Assembly: GCA_938045315.1 (NCBI GenBank)
Contig: CALINM010000050.1
Location: 1 to 40,015, forward strand
Direction of reading: 5' to 3'
DNA length: 40,015 nucleotides
DNA from: an uncultured bacterium
GTDB taxonomy: Bacteria > CALINM01
Positions 25,378-33,380 of this stretch are shown in pieces. The notes beneath the pieces were generated by a model. It saw only the letters and a list, made by a program, of their open reading frames with translations, ran no database searches and had not been told where the DNA came from. The number at the start of each line of letters is the position of its first letter. Positions within the stretch are counted from its first letter, which is position 1. The translations under genes were made by a program, and so were the position numbers.

Positions 25378-25961
25378 GAGTTTTTAATGTAGTTATTGCA
25401 GGTGTAGGTGGTCAGGGTGTATTACTTACAAGCAAAATTATATCAGAAACGGCATTACTTCAGGGGTTTGATGCGAAACAAAGCGAAGTTCATGGAATGG
25501 CTCAAAGGGGTGGTAGCGTAATAAGTCATGTAAGGTTTGGTGAAAAAGTTTATTCACCCATAGTAAGTGAAGGTGAAGGAGATTTGCTTATTGGCTTTGA
25601 GCCCTTGGAGACAGCCAGATACATTCATTTTTTGAAAAAAGATGGGATAGTTTTATACAATACCTACCGGGTAAGCAGTATTACAGTTTCTATTGGGGCT
25701 GAAAAATATCCTGATGATATTGATGAAATTATTAGAAAAAATGCTAAAAATGTATTTGCCCTTGATGGCACAAAACTGGCTGTTGAAGCAGGAGACAAAA
25801 GAGCTTTGAATGTTGTATTATTAGGAGCTTCTTTAAAATTTTTACCTCTTGATAAAAACATTGTTTTAAAAGCTCTTGAAAATAGCATAAGCAAAAAAGT
25901 TTTAGCAATTAATAAGAAAGCATTCGAGTTAGGATTGGAATTTTTTAATGATATAAAATAA
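25374..25961 (+). CDS. iorB: Indolepyruvate ferredoxin oxidoreductase, beta subunit
   Basis: 195-aa gamma-type domain subunit of the IorAB enzyme: VIAGVGGQGVLLTSKII at the N terminus and KQSEVHGMAQRGGSVISHVRFG, both signatures of the 2-oxoacid:ferredoxin oxidoreductase gamma family. It overlaps iorA by 4 bases and has GGGGGTG upstream. The last codons fall inside the palindrome at 25955-25977. Confidence 0.92.
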   Translation: MRVFNVVIAGVGGQGVLLTSKIISETALLQGFDAKQSEVHGMAQRGGSVISHVRFGEKVYSPIVSEGEGDLLIGFEPLETARYIHFLKKDGIVLYNTYRVSSITVSIGAEKYPDDIDEIIRKNAKNVFALDGTKLAVEAGDKRALNVVLLGASLKFLPLDKNIVLKALENSISKKVLAINKKAFELGLEFFNDIK

Positions 25962-25977
25962 AATGGCATTTTATTTT
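25955..25977. promoter_or_regulatory. Perfect palindrome at the iorB stop
   Basis: Arms AAAATAAAATG (25955-25965) and CATTTTATTTT (25967-25977) flank a single central G. The one-base centre makes a DNA operator more likely than an RNA terminator, though a 9- or 10-bp hairpin with a small loop could form. It lies 46 bases upstream of the importer gene livK. Confidence 0.35.
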
Positions 25978-26022
25978 GCATTGTAGTAATATAATGCTAT
26001 AAAACTAAATAAGGAGGTAATT

Positions 26023-27186
26023 ATGAAGGGAAAAGGTAGGAGTTTTTGGAAGTACTTGGTAGTGGGGCTTGCTATTGCCATTTTAGCTAAAGTAAGCTTT
26101 GCAAAGGAGCCCTACAAGATTGGTGCTATTTTCGCTGTTACGGGAGCAGCTTCGTTTTTGGGTGAGCCTGAGAAAAACACTGCTATTTTGATTATGGAAC
26201 AGATTAACAAAGCGGGTGGTATTAACGGTCATCCTCTCGAGATTATTATCGAAGATTCAAAGAGCCAGGAAGCTGATGCTGTATTGGCAGCCAAAAAACT
26301 ATTAGAGAAAGATAAGGTTTTAGCCATTGTTGGACCTTCAACAACAGGCGAATCTATGGCTTTGGTTCCTATTATGAACAATGCAAAAACACCACTTATC
26401 TCCTGTGCAGCTGGATATGGAATAACAAACCCTGTAAGTGAGAGGTACTGGATATTCAAAACTCCTCAACATGATCTTAGTGCAGTACAGGCAATTTATA
26501 ATCATATGAAAAAGAAGGGCATCAAAAAAGTAGGAATTATCACTATTTCTACGGGGTTTGGTGATGCAGGTAGAAAGGCACTTCTCGATGAGGCACCAAA
26601 ATGGGGCATAGAAATTGTTGCTGACGAGAGATATGGTCCAAAAGATAGCGATATGACAACACAATTAACAAAAATAAAAACATCGGGTGCACAGGCTGTA
26701 ATAAACTGGTCAGTGGGTCCCGGGCAAGTGGTTGTAACTAAAAACTGGCATGATTTAAAACTTGGAATTCCCCTTTACCAGAGCCATGGATGGGGTAGCA
26801 AAAAGAATATTGAACTTGCAGGCAAAGCAGCTGAAGGGGTAATAGCCCCATTAGGCAGGCTGGTTGTATGGGATAAACTACCTGACAATCATCCACAAAA
26901 AGCGCTCCTTAAAAAGTATGAAACGGACTATAAAGAGAGGTTTAAAAGTGAGCCAGGCACATTTGGTGGTCACGCGTATGATGCTATTATGATGGTAGTT
27001 GAAGCACTTAAAAAAGTTGGTCCAGATAAAAGTAAGATCAGGGATTATATAGAAAAAAATATTAAGAATTGGCCTGGAACAGGTGGTATTTTTAATATGT
27101 CGGAACATGATCACTGTGGACTGGATATGAATGCCTTTGAAATGGTTGTTGTTAAAAATGGAGACTGGGAGATACTTAAAGACTAA
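26023..27186 (+). CDS. livK: ABC transporter substrate-binding protein (LivK/Leu-Ile-Val type)
   Basis: Periplasmic type I binding protein, 387 aa. A signal peptide (WKYLVVGLAIAILAKVSFA, cleaving before KEPYKIG) lacks a lipobox. The mature protein begins with KIGAIFAVTGAASFLGEPEKN, typical of LivK-like HAAT receptors, and retains GPSTTGESMALVPIMN. Family members bind branched-chain amino acids but also benzoate, phenylacetate or other aromatic acids; with the surrounding genes an aromatic ligand is inferred. AAGGAGG start, and a stable stem-loop separates it from the permease genes. Confidence 0.87.
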   Translation: MKGKGRSFWKYLVVGLAIAILAKVSFAKEPYKIGAIFAVTGAASFLGEPEKNTAILIMEQINKAGGINGHPLEIIIEDSKSQEADAVLAAKKLLEKDKVLAIVGPSTTGESMALVPIMNNAKTPLISCAAGYGITNPVSERYWIFKTPQHDLSAVQAIYNHMKKKGIKKVGIITISTGFGDAGRKALLDEAPKWGIEIVADERYGPKDSDMTTQLTKIKTSGAQAVINWSVGPGQVVVTKNWHDLKLGIPLYQSHGWGSKKNIELAGKAAEGVIAPLGRLVVWDKLPDNHPQKALLKKYETDYKERFKSEPGTFGGHAYDAIMMVVEALKKVGPDKSKIRDYIEKNIKNWPGTGGIFNMSEHDHCGLDMNAFEMVVVKNGDWEILKD

Positions 27187-27200
27187 TAAATTAAAAATAT

Positions 27201-27222
27201 GGGGACTGTATAATCAGTCCCC
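27201..27222 (+). terminator. Stem-loop between livK and livH
   Basis: GGGGACTG (27201-27208) pairs perfectly with CAGTCCCC (27215-27222) around a TATAAT loop. There is no U-run after it (CTATAAAAAAATC), so it is probably an mRNA-stabilising or partial attenuating hairpin. Such hairpins commonly keep binding-protein message in excess over the permease genes. Confidence 0.6.
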
Positions 27223-27252
27223 TCTATAAAAAAATCAAGGGGTTATTAATCA

Positions 27253-28140
27253 ATGTTTACAGTTTTGTTACAGTTTATTTTATCGGGAATTACAGTAGGT
27301 GCCATATATGCCCTTGTAGGGTTAGGATTCAATATAATTTATAATGCCACGTCTATAATTAACCTTGCTCAGGGTGAGTTTGTAGTTATGGGTGGCCTGA
27401 TTATGTGGTTTTTTTCTCAGTCCTTGCAGTTACCCTTCTTCACATCTATTATATTAACTATACTATTGGTAGGTCTTATTGGATTAATGATGGAAAGGCT
27501 GACAATAAACCCTTTAAAAAATGCTGATTTGCTACTGATGATAATGATTACTGTTGCAGTTTCAATTGTACTTCGTGGTATTCTAATGTTTAAGTTTGGT
27601 AAAGACCCATATAGTTATCCACCTTTTACTGAGGGTGAACCAATAGTTATATTAGGTGCAGTAATTCAACAACAGGTGCTTTGGGTTTTAGGAATAACCC
27701 TTACATGCATCGGTCTTATATTTCTATTTTTCAATAAAACTATGCTTGGGAAAGCAATGAGTGCTTGTGCAGTAAATCCGACTGCTGCAAAGCTAGTGGG
27801 GATAAACGTAAGTAGAATGATTATGTTATCCTTCATTTTAAGTGCAATTTTAGGAGCGATAGGTGGTATTGCGATTACACCCATATCTCTCATGGAATAT
27901 GATAAGGGACCATCTCTTGCAGTAAAAGGGTTTTGTGCAGCTATCATGGGTGGACTTGGTAATGGAATGGGTGCGGTTGTTGGTGGATTTATCATTGGAA
28001 TACTTGAATCCCTGACTGCGGGCTATATCCATTCGGGATTTAAGGATGCCGTAGCATTAGTAATACTTCTTGGAATTTTGTTTTTTAAACCTGCCGGTCT
28101 ATTTGGTAGCAAAGCAACATTATCTGTGAGGAAGTTTTGA
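27253..28140 (+). CDS. livH: ABC transporter permease LivH-like
   Basis: Inner-membrane permease, 295 aa, with about eight hydrophobic segments. The family motif NLAQGEFVVMGG lies near residue 38, GLGNGMGAVVGGFIIG in the C-terminal half, and the GKAMSACAVNPTAAKLVGIN loop contacts the ATPase. Its last base overlaps the livM start (TGATG), indicating coupled translation. Confidence 0.9.
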   Translation: MFTVLLQFILSGITVGAIYALVGLGFNIIYNATSIINLAQGEFVVMGGLIMWFFSQSLQLPFFTSIILTILLVGLIGLMMERLTINPLKNADLLLMIMITVAVSIVLRGILMFKFGKDPYSYPPFTEGEPIVILGAVIQQQVLWVLGITLTCIGLIFLFFNKTMLGKAMSACAVNPTAAKLVGINVSRMIMLSFILSAILGAIGGIAITPISLMEYDKGPSLAVKGFCAAIMGGLGNGMGAVVGGFIIGILESLTAGYIHSGFKDAVALVILLGILFFKPAGLFGSKATLSVRKF

Positions 28141-29075
28141 TGAGAAAACATGTAAATTATATAGTGCTCCTTGTTTTAATAATAATTTTTCCTTTTTTAA
28201 TTAAGGACAACTACACTCTTACGATAGGCATCTTTGCGGGAATTAATTCTCTTGTTGCTATGGGATTATCACTCCTTATGGGGTATGCTGGTCAGGTTTC
28301 CCTGGGACAGGCTGGTTTTTATGGTATTGGAGCCTACGTTTCGGCTATATTAGCACTTAAGTTTGGGGTTCCCGTTGTTTTATCAGCTATCGTTGCAGCA
28401 CTGGTATCCGCATTTGCAGCAGTTTTGCTTGCAATTCCAGCCTTAAAATTGAAAGGACATTATTTAGCAGTGGCTACACTGGGTTTTGGTGAGATTATTT
28501 ACATTATCCTTAATGAATTGGGGCCGGGGGGGCCTTCAGGCTTTGGTGATATTCCACAAGTTTCTTTCATGGGCTATAAAATGACAGGACAAATAAGTTA
28601 CTTCTATCTAATATGGGGTATTGTTTTTATACTAATAATTTTTTCATACAACATAATTAATTCAAGAATTGGTCGTGCCATGAGAGCAATTCACGATACA
28701 GAAACGGGAAGTAGTGCTATGGGTGTTGATGTATCAGCTTTAAAGATAAAGATTTTTATATTGAGTGCAGTATATGCATCAATAGCAGGAAGTTTTTATG
28801 CCCATTATATAACCTTCATTAGCCCCACTACATTTTCTCTATTTCATTCAGTATTGATACTAACGATGGTGGTTATTGGGGGTGCTTCAAATCTTTTCGG
28901 GGCAGTAGTTGGAGCAATTATAATTACTGTACTTCCTGAAGCTTTAAGAAAATTTGAAGAATTAGATGTACTGGTATATGGATTAATATTAACCTTTTCA
29001 CTGCTGTTTATCAGGAAGGGTATTGTTCCCACATTATTACAGAGATTGAAAAAGAAAGGGATGGCAAATGCTTAA
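28140..29075 (+). CDS. livM: ABC transporter permease LivM-like
   Basis: Second permease of the importer, 311 aa from the ATG at 28140, which has GAGGAAG at good distance; a TTG one codon earlier is less likely. Motifs include GYAGQVSLGQAGFYGIGAY, the cytoplasmic loop GRAMRAIHDTETGSSAMGVD and GGASNLFGAVVGAIIITVLPE. It overlaps livG by 8 bases. Confidence 0.9.
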   Translation: MRKHVNYIVLLVLIIIFPFLIKDNYTLTIGIFAGINSLVAMGLSLLMGYAGQVSLGQAGFYGIGAYVSAILALKFGVPVVLSAIVAALVSAFAAVLLAIPALKLKGHYLAVATLGFGEIIYIILNELGPGGPSGFGDIPQVSFMGYKMTGQISYFYLIWGIVFILIIFSYNIINSRIGRAMRAIHDTETGSSAMGVDVSALKIKIFILSAVYASIAGSFYAHYITFISPTTFSLFHSVLILTMVVIGGASNLFGAVVGAIIITVLPEALRKFEELDVLVYGLILTFSLLFIRKGIVPTLLQRLKKKGMANA

Positions 29076-29832
29076 AGTCGAGGGTATATGGAAAACTTTT
29101 GGTGGCATAACTGCATTAATGGATGTAAGTTTTAAAGTGGAATCACAGGAGATTAAAGCAGTTATAGGCCCAAATGGTGCAGGCAAAACAACACTTTTTA
29201 ATGTTATAAGCGGTGTTTATAGAGCAGACAGAGGCAACATATATTTTAACGAAAAAAAAATAGATAACTTAAACCCCGTTAAAATAGCAAGATTAGGTAT
29301 TTCAAGAACCTTTCAAAATGTTGAGCTCTATGGTCATATGACGGTTCTTGAAAATGTTATGGTGGGTAGATATTGTAAAACAAAGTCTGGCTTTTTAAGT
29401 TGTGGCTTCAGACTACCAAACATGGTTAAGGAAGAGAGAGAGATAAGAAAAGTAAGTGAAGAGCTGCTTGAATATGTGGGACTATATGATAAAAGGGATT
29501 ATTTAGCCAGTGAGCTGCCAATAGGTTCACAGAGGATTTTAGAAATAGCAAGAGCTCTTGCAACGGAACCAAAGTTAATAATGTTTGATGAACCCGCTTC
29601 AGGACTTAATGATGCGGAAACTAAAGAACTTTCATTATTTATAAAAAGACTAAGAGAGGAAAAAAAACTTACCATTATTCTTGTTGAACACGATATGGGA
29701 CTTGTAATGGATATATCTGACAATATAGTTGTTCTTAACTTTGGCGAGAAACTGGCAGAAGGGACACCAGGAGAAATAAGAAATAATAAACTCGTAATAG
29801 ATGCTTATCTGGGTGAGGAGGAGCTTGAATAA
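29068..29832 (+). CDS. livG: ABC transporter ATP-binding protein LivG-like
   Basis: ATPase subunit, 254 aa. The Walker A motif is GPNGAGKTT, the Q-loop lies in SRTFQNVELYGHMTVLENVMVGRY, Walker B is LIMFDEPASGLND and the switch His is in LVEHDMG. The ABC signature is divergent: ELPIGSQRILEIARAL where LSxGxxR is expected, though this S-Y/I-G variant is usual for LivG. The stop overlaps livF (TAATG). Confidence 0.9.
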   Translation: MLKVEGIWKTFGGITALMDVSFKVESQEIKAVIGPNGAGKTTLFNVISGVYRADRGNIYFNEKKIDNLNPVKIARLGISRTFQNVELYGHMTVLENVMVGRYCKTKSGFLSCGFRLPNMVKEEREIRKVSEELLEYVGLYDKRDYLASELPIGSQRILEIARALATEPKLIMFDEPASGLNDAETKELSLFIKRLREEKKLTIILVEHDMGLVMDISDNIVVLNFGEKLAEGTPGEIRNNKLVIDAYLGEEELE

Positions 29833-30545
29833 TGCTGGATATAAGAGATATAAATGTATTTTATGGTGGTATCCATGCAGTCAAAGGACTAAGTATAAAT
29901 ATTCAAGAAAAAAAAATAGTAAGTGTTATTGGTGCTAATGGTGCTGGGAAATCTACACTTCTTAAAGCAATAATGAATCTGGTACCAGTTAAATTTGGAG
30001 AAATCTATTTTCAGGGGAAAAGGATTGATAAATTAAGTACACAAGAAATAGTTAAAAATGGTATTAGTTTAGTGCCCGAGGGAAGGATGTTATTTACCCA
30101 CTTAACAGTGAAGGATAATCTACTTTTGGGGGCTTATAACTATTACAAAAAAATTACAAAGAGTGAATTAGAAAAGAGAATTGATAAAGTTTATGAGCTT
30201 TTTCCCATCTTGAAGGAGAGACAAAAGCAGATTTCAGGAACCTTGAGTGGTGGTCAACAACAGATGTTAGCTATAGGTAGGGCATTAATGACCGATCCAA
30301 AGTTACTAATATTAGATGAACCTTCTATGGGCCTTGCACCTCTTGTAGTAAAAGAAATATTTAAAGTTGTTAAATACCTCAATGAGCAAGGTATGACTAT
30401 TCTAATGGTAGAACAAAATGCCCGTGCGGCGCTAAAGCTATCAGACTATGGTTTTGTTTTAGAAGTAGGTGAAGTGGTAACGTGGGGAAGATCCGAGGAG
30501 CTACTTGCTGATGAAAAGATAACAAAAGCATATCTTGGTGGCTAA
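29832..30545 (+). CDS. livF: ABC transporter ATP-binding protein LivF-like
   Basis: Second ATPase, 237 aa. Walker A GANGAGKST, canonical signature LSGGQQQMLAIGRAL, Walker B LLILDEPSMGLAP, and EQNARAAL in place of the H-loop histidine region, all usual for LivF. VPEGRMLFTHLTVKDNL is also typical. It ends the KHMGF importer block; the glutaryl-CoA dehydrogenase gene starts 61 bases later, probably in the same transcript. Confidence 0.92.
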   Translation: MLDIRDINVFYGGIHAVKGLSINIQEKKIVSVIGANGAGKSTLLKAIMNLVPVKFGEIYFQGKRIDKLSTQEIVKNGISLVPEGRMLFTHLTVKDNLLLGAYNYYKKITKSELEKRIDKVYELFPILKERQKQISGTLSGGQQQMLAIGRALMTDPKLLILDEPSMGLAPLVVKEIFKVVKYLNEQGMTILMVEQNARAALKLSDYGFVLEVGEVVTWGRSEELLADEKITKAYLGG

Positions 30546-30606
30546 AAATATTAGGTATAAAAGAATCTGTTAGAAGATAAATAATCTAAAAAAGTGGAGG
30601 AATATT

Positions 30607-31782
30607 ATGGCAAAGTACAAAGGTGTGGATTTTATGAACCTTGATTCGCTCTTTTCAAAAGAAGAGCTAATGTTGAGGGATACGGTTAGAAAGTTTGTTG
30701 AAGAAGAGATTATACCAATTATAACTGAACATCACAGAAACTGCACATTCCCAAAAGAGCTTGTCCCGGCCTTCGGTGATATGGGGCTATTGGGAATGCA
30801 TTTAGAAGGGTACGGCTGCCCCGGGGGGACAAACGTAGAATATGGTATAGCTATGCAAGAGTTAGAAAGAGGTGATAGCGCGATAAGAAGTTTTTGTTCC
30901 GTTCAGGGTAGTTTATGTATGTTTCCCATTTGGAAATATGGCTCAGAAGAGCAAAAAAATAAATATCTACCAAAGATGGCAAAAGGTGAGCTTATTGGAT
31001 GTTTTGGTTTAACAGAACCAGATGCTGGATCTGATCCAGGTAGCATGAAAACAAAGGCCATTAAGGATGGGAATAGTTATATTTTAAATGGTGCCAAGAT
31101 GTGGATAACTAATGGAACAATTGCGGATCTTGCCATTGTTTGGGCAAAGACGGAAGATGGGAATATTCGTGGATTTATTGTTGAGAAGGGCACTCCAGGT
31201 TTTGAGGCACCAGAGATGCATGGGAAATTTTCCTTAAGAGCATCTGTTACTTCTGAGCTTGTTTTTAATGATTGTAGAATACCTGCTGATAACATACTCC
31301 CGGGTTCAAATGGGCTTAAGTCACCCCTGAGTTGTCTTTCAGAAGCAAGATATGGTATATCATGGGGAGCATTAGGTGCTGCAATGGCCTGTTATGATGC
31401 CTCATTAAATTATTCTAAAGAAAGGATACAGTTTGGTAAACCTATAGCAAGCTTTCAGCTCGTTCAGCACAAGCTTGTTTATATGCTTACAGAGATTGTT
31501 AAGGGTCAGCTCCTTGCAATCCAATTGGGTAGAGAAAAAGATAAGGGAACTCATAATTACGCAATGATCTCGATGGCAAAAATGAATAATGTGAGAGTTG
31601 CAAGGGAGTGTGCAAGACTGGCAAGAGAAATCCATGGGGCAAATGGGATTAGCGATGAATATGTTCCAATCAGACACATGTTAAATATTGAATCTGTCTA
31701 TACATATGAGGGAACCCATGATATTCATGAATTAATAATTGGACGATACATCACAGGTCTTGATGCTTTTGGTGGCAACTAA
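30607..31782 (+). CDS. gcdH: Glutaryl-CoA dehydrogenase (decarboxylating type)
   Basis: Acyl-CoA dehydrogenase, 391 aa, converting glutaryl-CoA from pimelyl-CoA beta-oxidation to crotonyl-CoA and CO2 with electrons passing to ETF. The catalytic base is Glu368 in TYEGTHDIH. Substrate carboxylate-binding Glu87, Arg94 and Ser98 lie in ELERGDSAIRSFCSVQG. FAD motifs are CFGLTEPDAGSDPGSM and WITNG. GKFSLRASVTSELVF is typical of the family. Tyr367 before the catalytic Glu is kept; a non-decarboxylating Desulfococcus enzyme differs at this position, so decarboxylation is favoured. AGGAAT ribosome site; a hairpin terminator follows directly. No etfAB is in the window. Confidence 0.92.
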   Translation: MAKYKGVDFMNLDSLFSKEELMLRDTVRKFVEEEIIPIITEHHRNCTFPKELVPAFGDMGLLGMHLEGYGCPGGTNVEYGIAMQELERGDSAIRSFCSVQGSLCMFPIWKYGSEEQKNKYLPKMAKGELIGCFGLTEPDAGSDPGSMKTKAIKDGNSYILNGAKMWITNGTIADLAIVWAKTEDGNIRGFIVEKGTPGFEAPEMHGKFSLRASVTSELVFNDCRIPADNILPGSNGLKSPLSCLSEARYGISWGALGAAMACYDASLNYSKERIQFGKPIASFQLVQHKLVYMLTEIVKGQLLAIQLGREKDKGTHNYAMISMAKMNNVRVARECARLAREIHGANGISDEYVPIRHMLNIESVYTYEGTHDIHELIIGRYITGLDAFGGN

Positions 31783-31789
31783 CTTTAAT

Positions 31790-31818
31790 AAGCTCTGGCT
31801 TTCATTGAGCCAGAGCTT
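31790..31818. terminator. Bidirectional terminator between gcdH and mqnA
   Basis: AAGCTCTGGCT (31790-31800) and AGCCAGAGCTT (31808-31818) form a perfect 11-bp stem around TTCATTG. It sits 7 bases past the gcdH stop and touches the stop codon of the convergent mqnA gene. Short AT-rich tails flank it on both sides rather than a clean U-run, so termination is likely shared by both directions. Confidence 0.8.
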
Positions 31819-32639
31819 TAAATAAATTTTAATTTGGGTGTTTCGTCGATAAAATTATTTTTCTTAAGTAATTCAAAAAAAAGATTTAAACTATCCACAT
31901 GCCTTGCTTCTAAACTGAAATCTAAATGCTCCCAATATTCCATAATCTGCTCTGAATTAAAGTCATACTTTCTTTGATAAAATTCGGCTAATAATAGTTT
32001 ATTGTTCAAAAAAAAGTCATATGACTTATATAAAGTGTCAATTGCATTTTTTATACCTTCTTTTTTTTTAGACTCTCTGGGTATTTGCCATAGAGCAAAT
32101 GTGAAGGGTAGTCCCTTGGTCTTTTCATACCATATTTTTGCTAAATCATATTTAAATTTAAAATTTAGGGGATAGGAGTTTTTTAAATCGTAATTAAGGG
32201 CTATGTCACCAATGTGAAGAATGCCCACAACTTTTGCTGTACTGGAAAAATTATTAGTAAAGGGATCAAAGACTTCATAGTTTAAATGAACGTTGTAAAA
32301 TTCAGTAAAAATAATTTTTGTTAGTAATGAAGAGGTTGCTGAGTGGGAAGTTATAAGAATAGTACCCCTTTCTATTTCTTCAATTCTTACCTTTGTAAAT
32401 AATAGTATACTTTTAACGTCAGATTTGCTTGAGATGGAGAGCTTGGGTACAACATAATGGCCATGTATTATCTCTACAGATGAAGAGGGTGAAATATCCA
32501 CATAACCTAAAAGAAGCATCTTATTTAGATAATATGGGGTTCCAGTGATAATTCTACCTTCGAAAGGTATTTTTTTTAGCAATATTGCCCCGTGTACGGG
32601 TATACAATTAAGATAATCGATGTGTCCTAATGTAACCAT
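31818..32639 (-). CDS. mqnA: Chorismate dehydratase MqnA (futalosine menaquinone pathway)
   Basis: Periplasmic-binding-protein fold enzyme, 273 aa, dehydrating chorismate to 3-enolpyruvylbenzoate, the first step of futalosine-dependent menaquinone synthesis. Visible family marks are GHIDYLNCIPVHGA at the N terminus, VDISPSSSVEIIHGHYVVPKLSISS, LHIGDIALNYD, and DLAKIWYEKTKGLPFTFALW. The usual 'EY' after 'SSVE' is 'II' here. It overlaps the DUF554 gene by 13 bases, without a clear ribosome site, which suggests coupled translation. It indicates that the host makes menaquinone, the expected acceptor for the respiratory operon at 34 kb. Confidence 0.85.
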   Translation of the reverse strand: MVTLGHIDYLNCIPVHGAILLKKIPFEGRIITGTPYYLNKMLLLGYVDISPSSSVEIIHGHYVVPKLSISSKSDVKSILLFTKVRIEEIERGTILITSHSATSSLLTKIIFTEFYNVHLNYEVFDPFTNNFSSTAKVVGILHIGDIALNYDLKNSYPLNFKFKYDLAKIWYEKTKGLPFTFALWQIPRESKKKEGIKNAIDTLYKSYDFFLNNKLLLAEFYQRKYDFNSEQIMEYWEHLDFSLEARHVDSLNLFFELLKKNNFIDETPKLKFI

Positions 32640-33319
32640 TTTGCAAGTAGTATAACAATAACCAAAGATGGTAGCATATTTAAAGTTTTAATATTCTTAA
32701 GCTTAAGCAAATTAAGTCCTATAGAAAGAATAATAAAACCACCAACTGCATCAATATAACCCATCATCAAAGAAGAAATTAGAAATGTAAGGTATTTAGA
32801 GAAAACCGTTATTAAGCCCTGAATTATAAATACAGTAAATGCTGAAAAGATAACGCTATAGCCATATTGAGATGCAAGAAGGATTGAAGCAAATCCATCC
32901 ATAATTGATTTTGTTTTTATTAAAATCATATCGTTATACAACCCATCTTTTATGGAGCCAATAATCGTCATAGAACCCACGCAAAAAAGTGTACTTGCAA
33001 TAATAAATCCTTCAACATATCTAACGGAGGCAAAATATTTTTCCTTGAGGATATTTAGCCCTTCATGTATTCTTTCCTCAATCTTCAAATAGCTCCCAAT
33101 GATTGTTCCTGTAACAAGACTTATTACAACATAAATTATATTTGGTGATGCGAAAGTCATCTTCAAACCAATAAATAATGTTATAAGTCCCAGGGTATGG
33201 AATATAATTTCTTTAACATCTTCTTTTATTTTTTTGCCAGCTATTATTCCCAATATGCTTCCACCTAATACAAAAAGCGTATTTATAATAAATCCCCTCA
33301 TGGTGTAATATTTTAACAT
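32627..33319 (-). CDS. DUF554 integral membrane protein
   Basis: 230-aa membrane protein of the DUF554 (YdfK/YqgA) family. Hydrophobic segments include FIINTLFVLGGSILGIIAG and FIIASTLFCVGSMTIIGSIKDGLYND, with SIMDGFASILLASQYGYSVIFSA, all typical of this family; the function is unknown. The ATG at 33319 is 16 bases from a GAGGG, rather far; an ATG at 33301 is an alternative that would begin with RGFIINT. It is upstream of mqnA in the same minus-strand pair. Confidence 0.8.
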   Translation of the reverse strand: MLKYYTMRGFIINTLFVLGGSILGIIAGKKIKEDVKEIIFHTLGLITLFIGLKMTFASPNIIYVVISLVTGTIIGSYLKIEERIHEGLNILKEKYFASVRYVEGFIIASTLFCVGSMTIIGSIKDGLYNDMILIKTKSIMDGFASILLASQYGYSVIFSAFTVFIIQGLITVFSKYLTFLISSLMMGYIDAVGGFIILSIGLNLLKLKNIKTLNMLPSLVIVILLAKWLH

Positions 33320-33380
33320 TTTAAATTTGAAATTTCCCTCAAAATGTTAAAATAATAGAAAATTTTACGGAGGGGGAGGA

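Noticed and set aside
25964-25980. Third sigma-54-like element (TGGCAT...TTGCA) upstream of livK
   Set aside because: GG and GC are separated by 11 bases instead of 10, and the match arises from the arms of the AT-rich palindrome. The spacing is normally strict.
27201-27222. Full intrinsic terminator after livK
   Set aside because: The stem is perfect but the following bases are A-rich, not a U-run on the coding strand, so it is read as a stabilising or partially attenuating hairpin.
33327-33356. Sigma-70 promoter for the beta-barrel gene (TTGAAA...AATAAT)
   Set aside because: Spacing of 18 and weak boxes in very AT-rich DNA give too little support to list as a feature.
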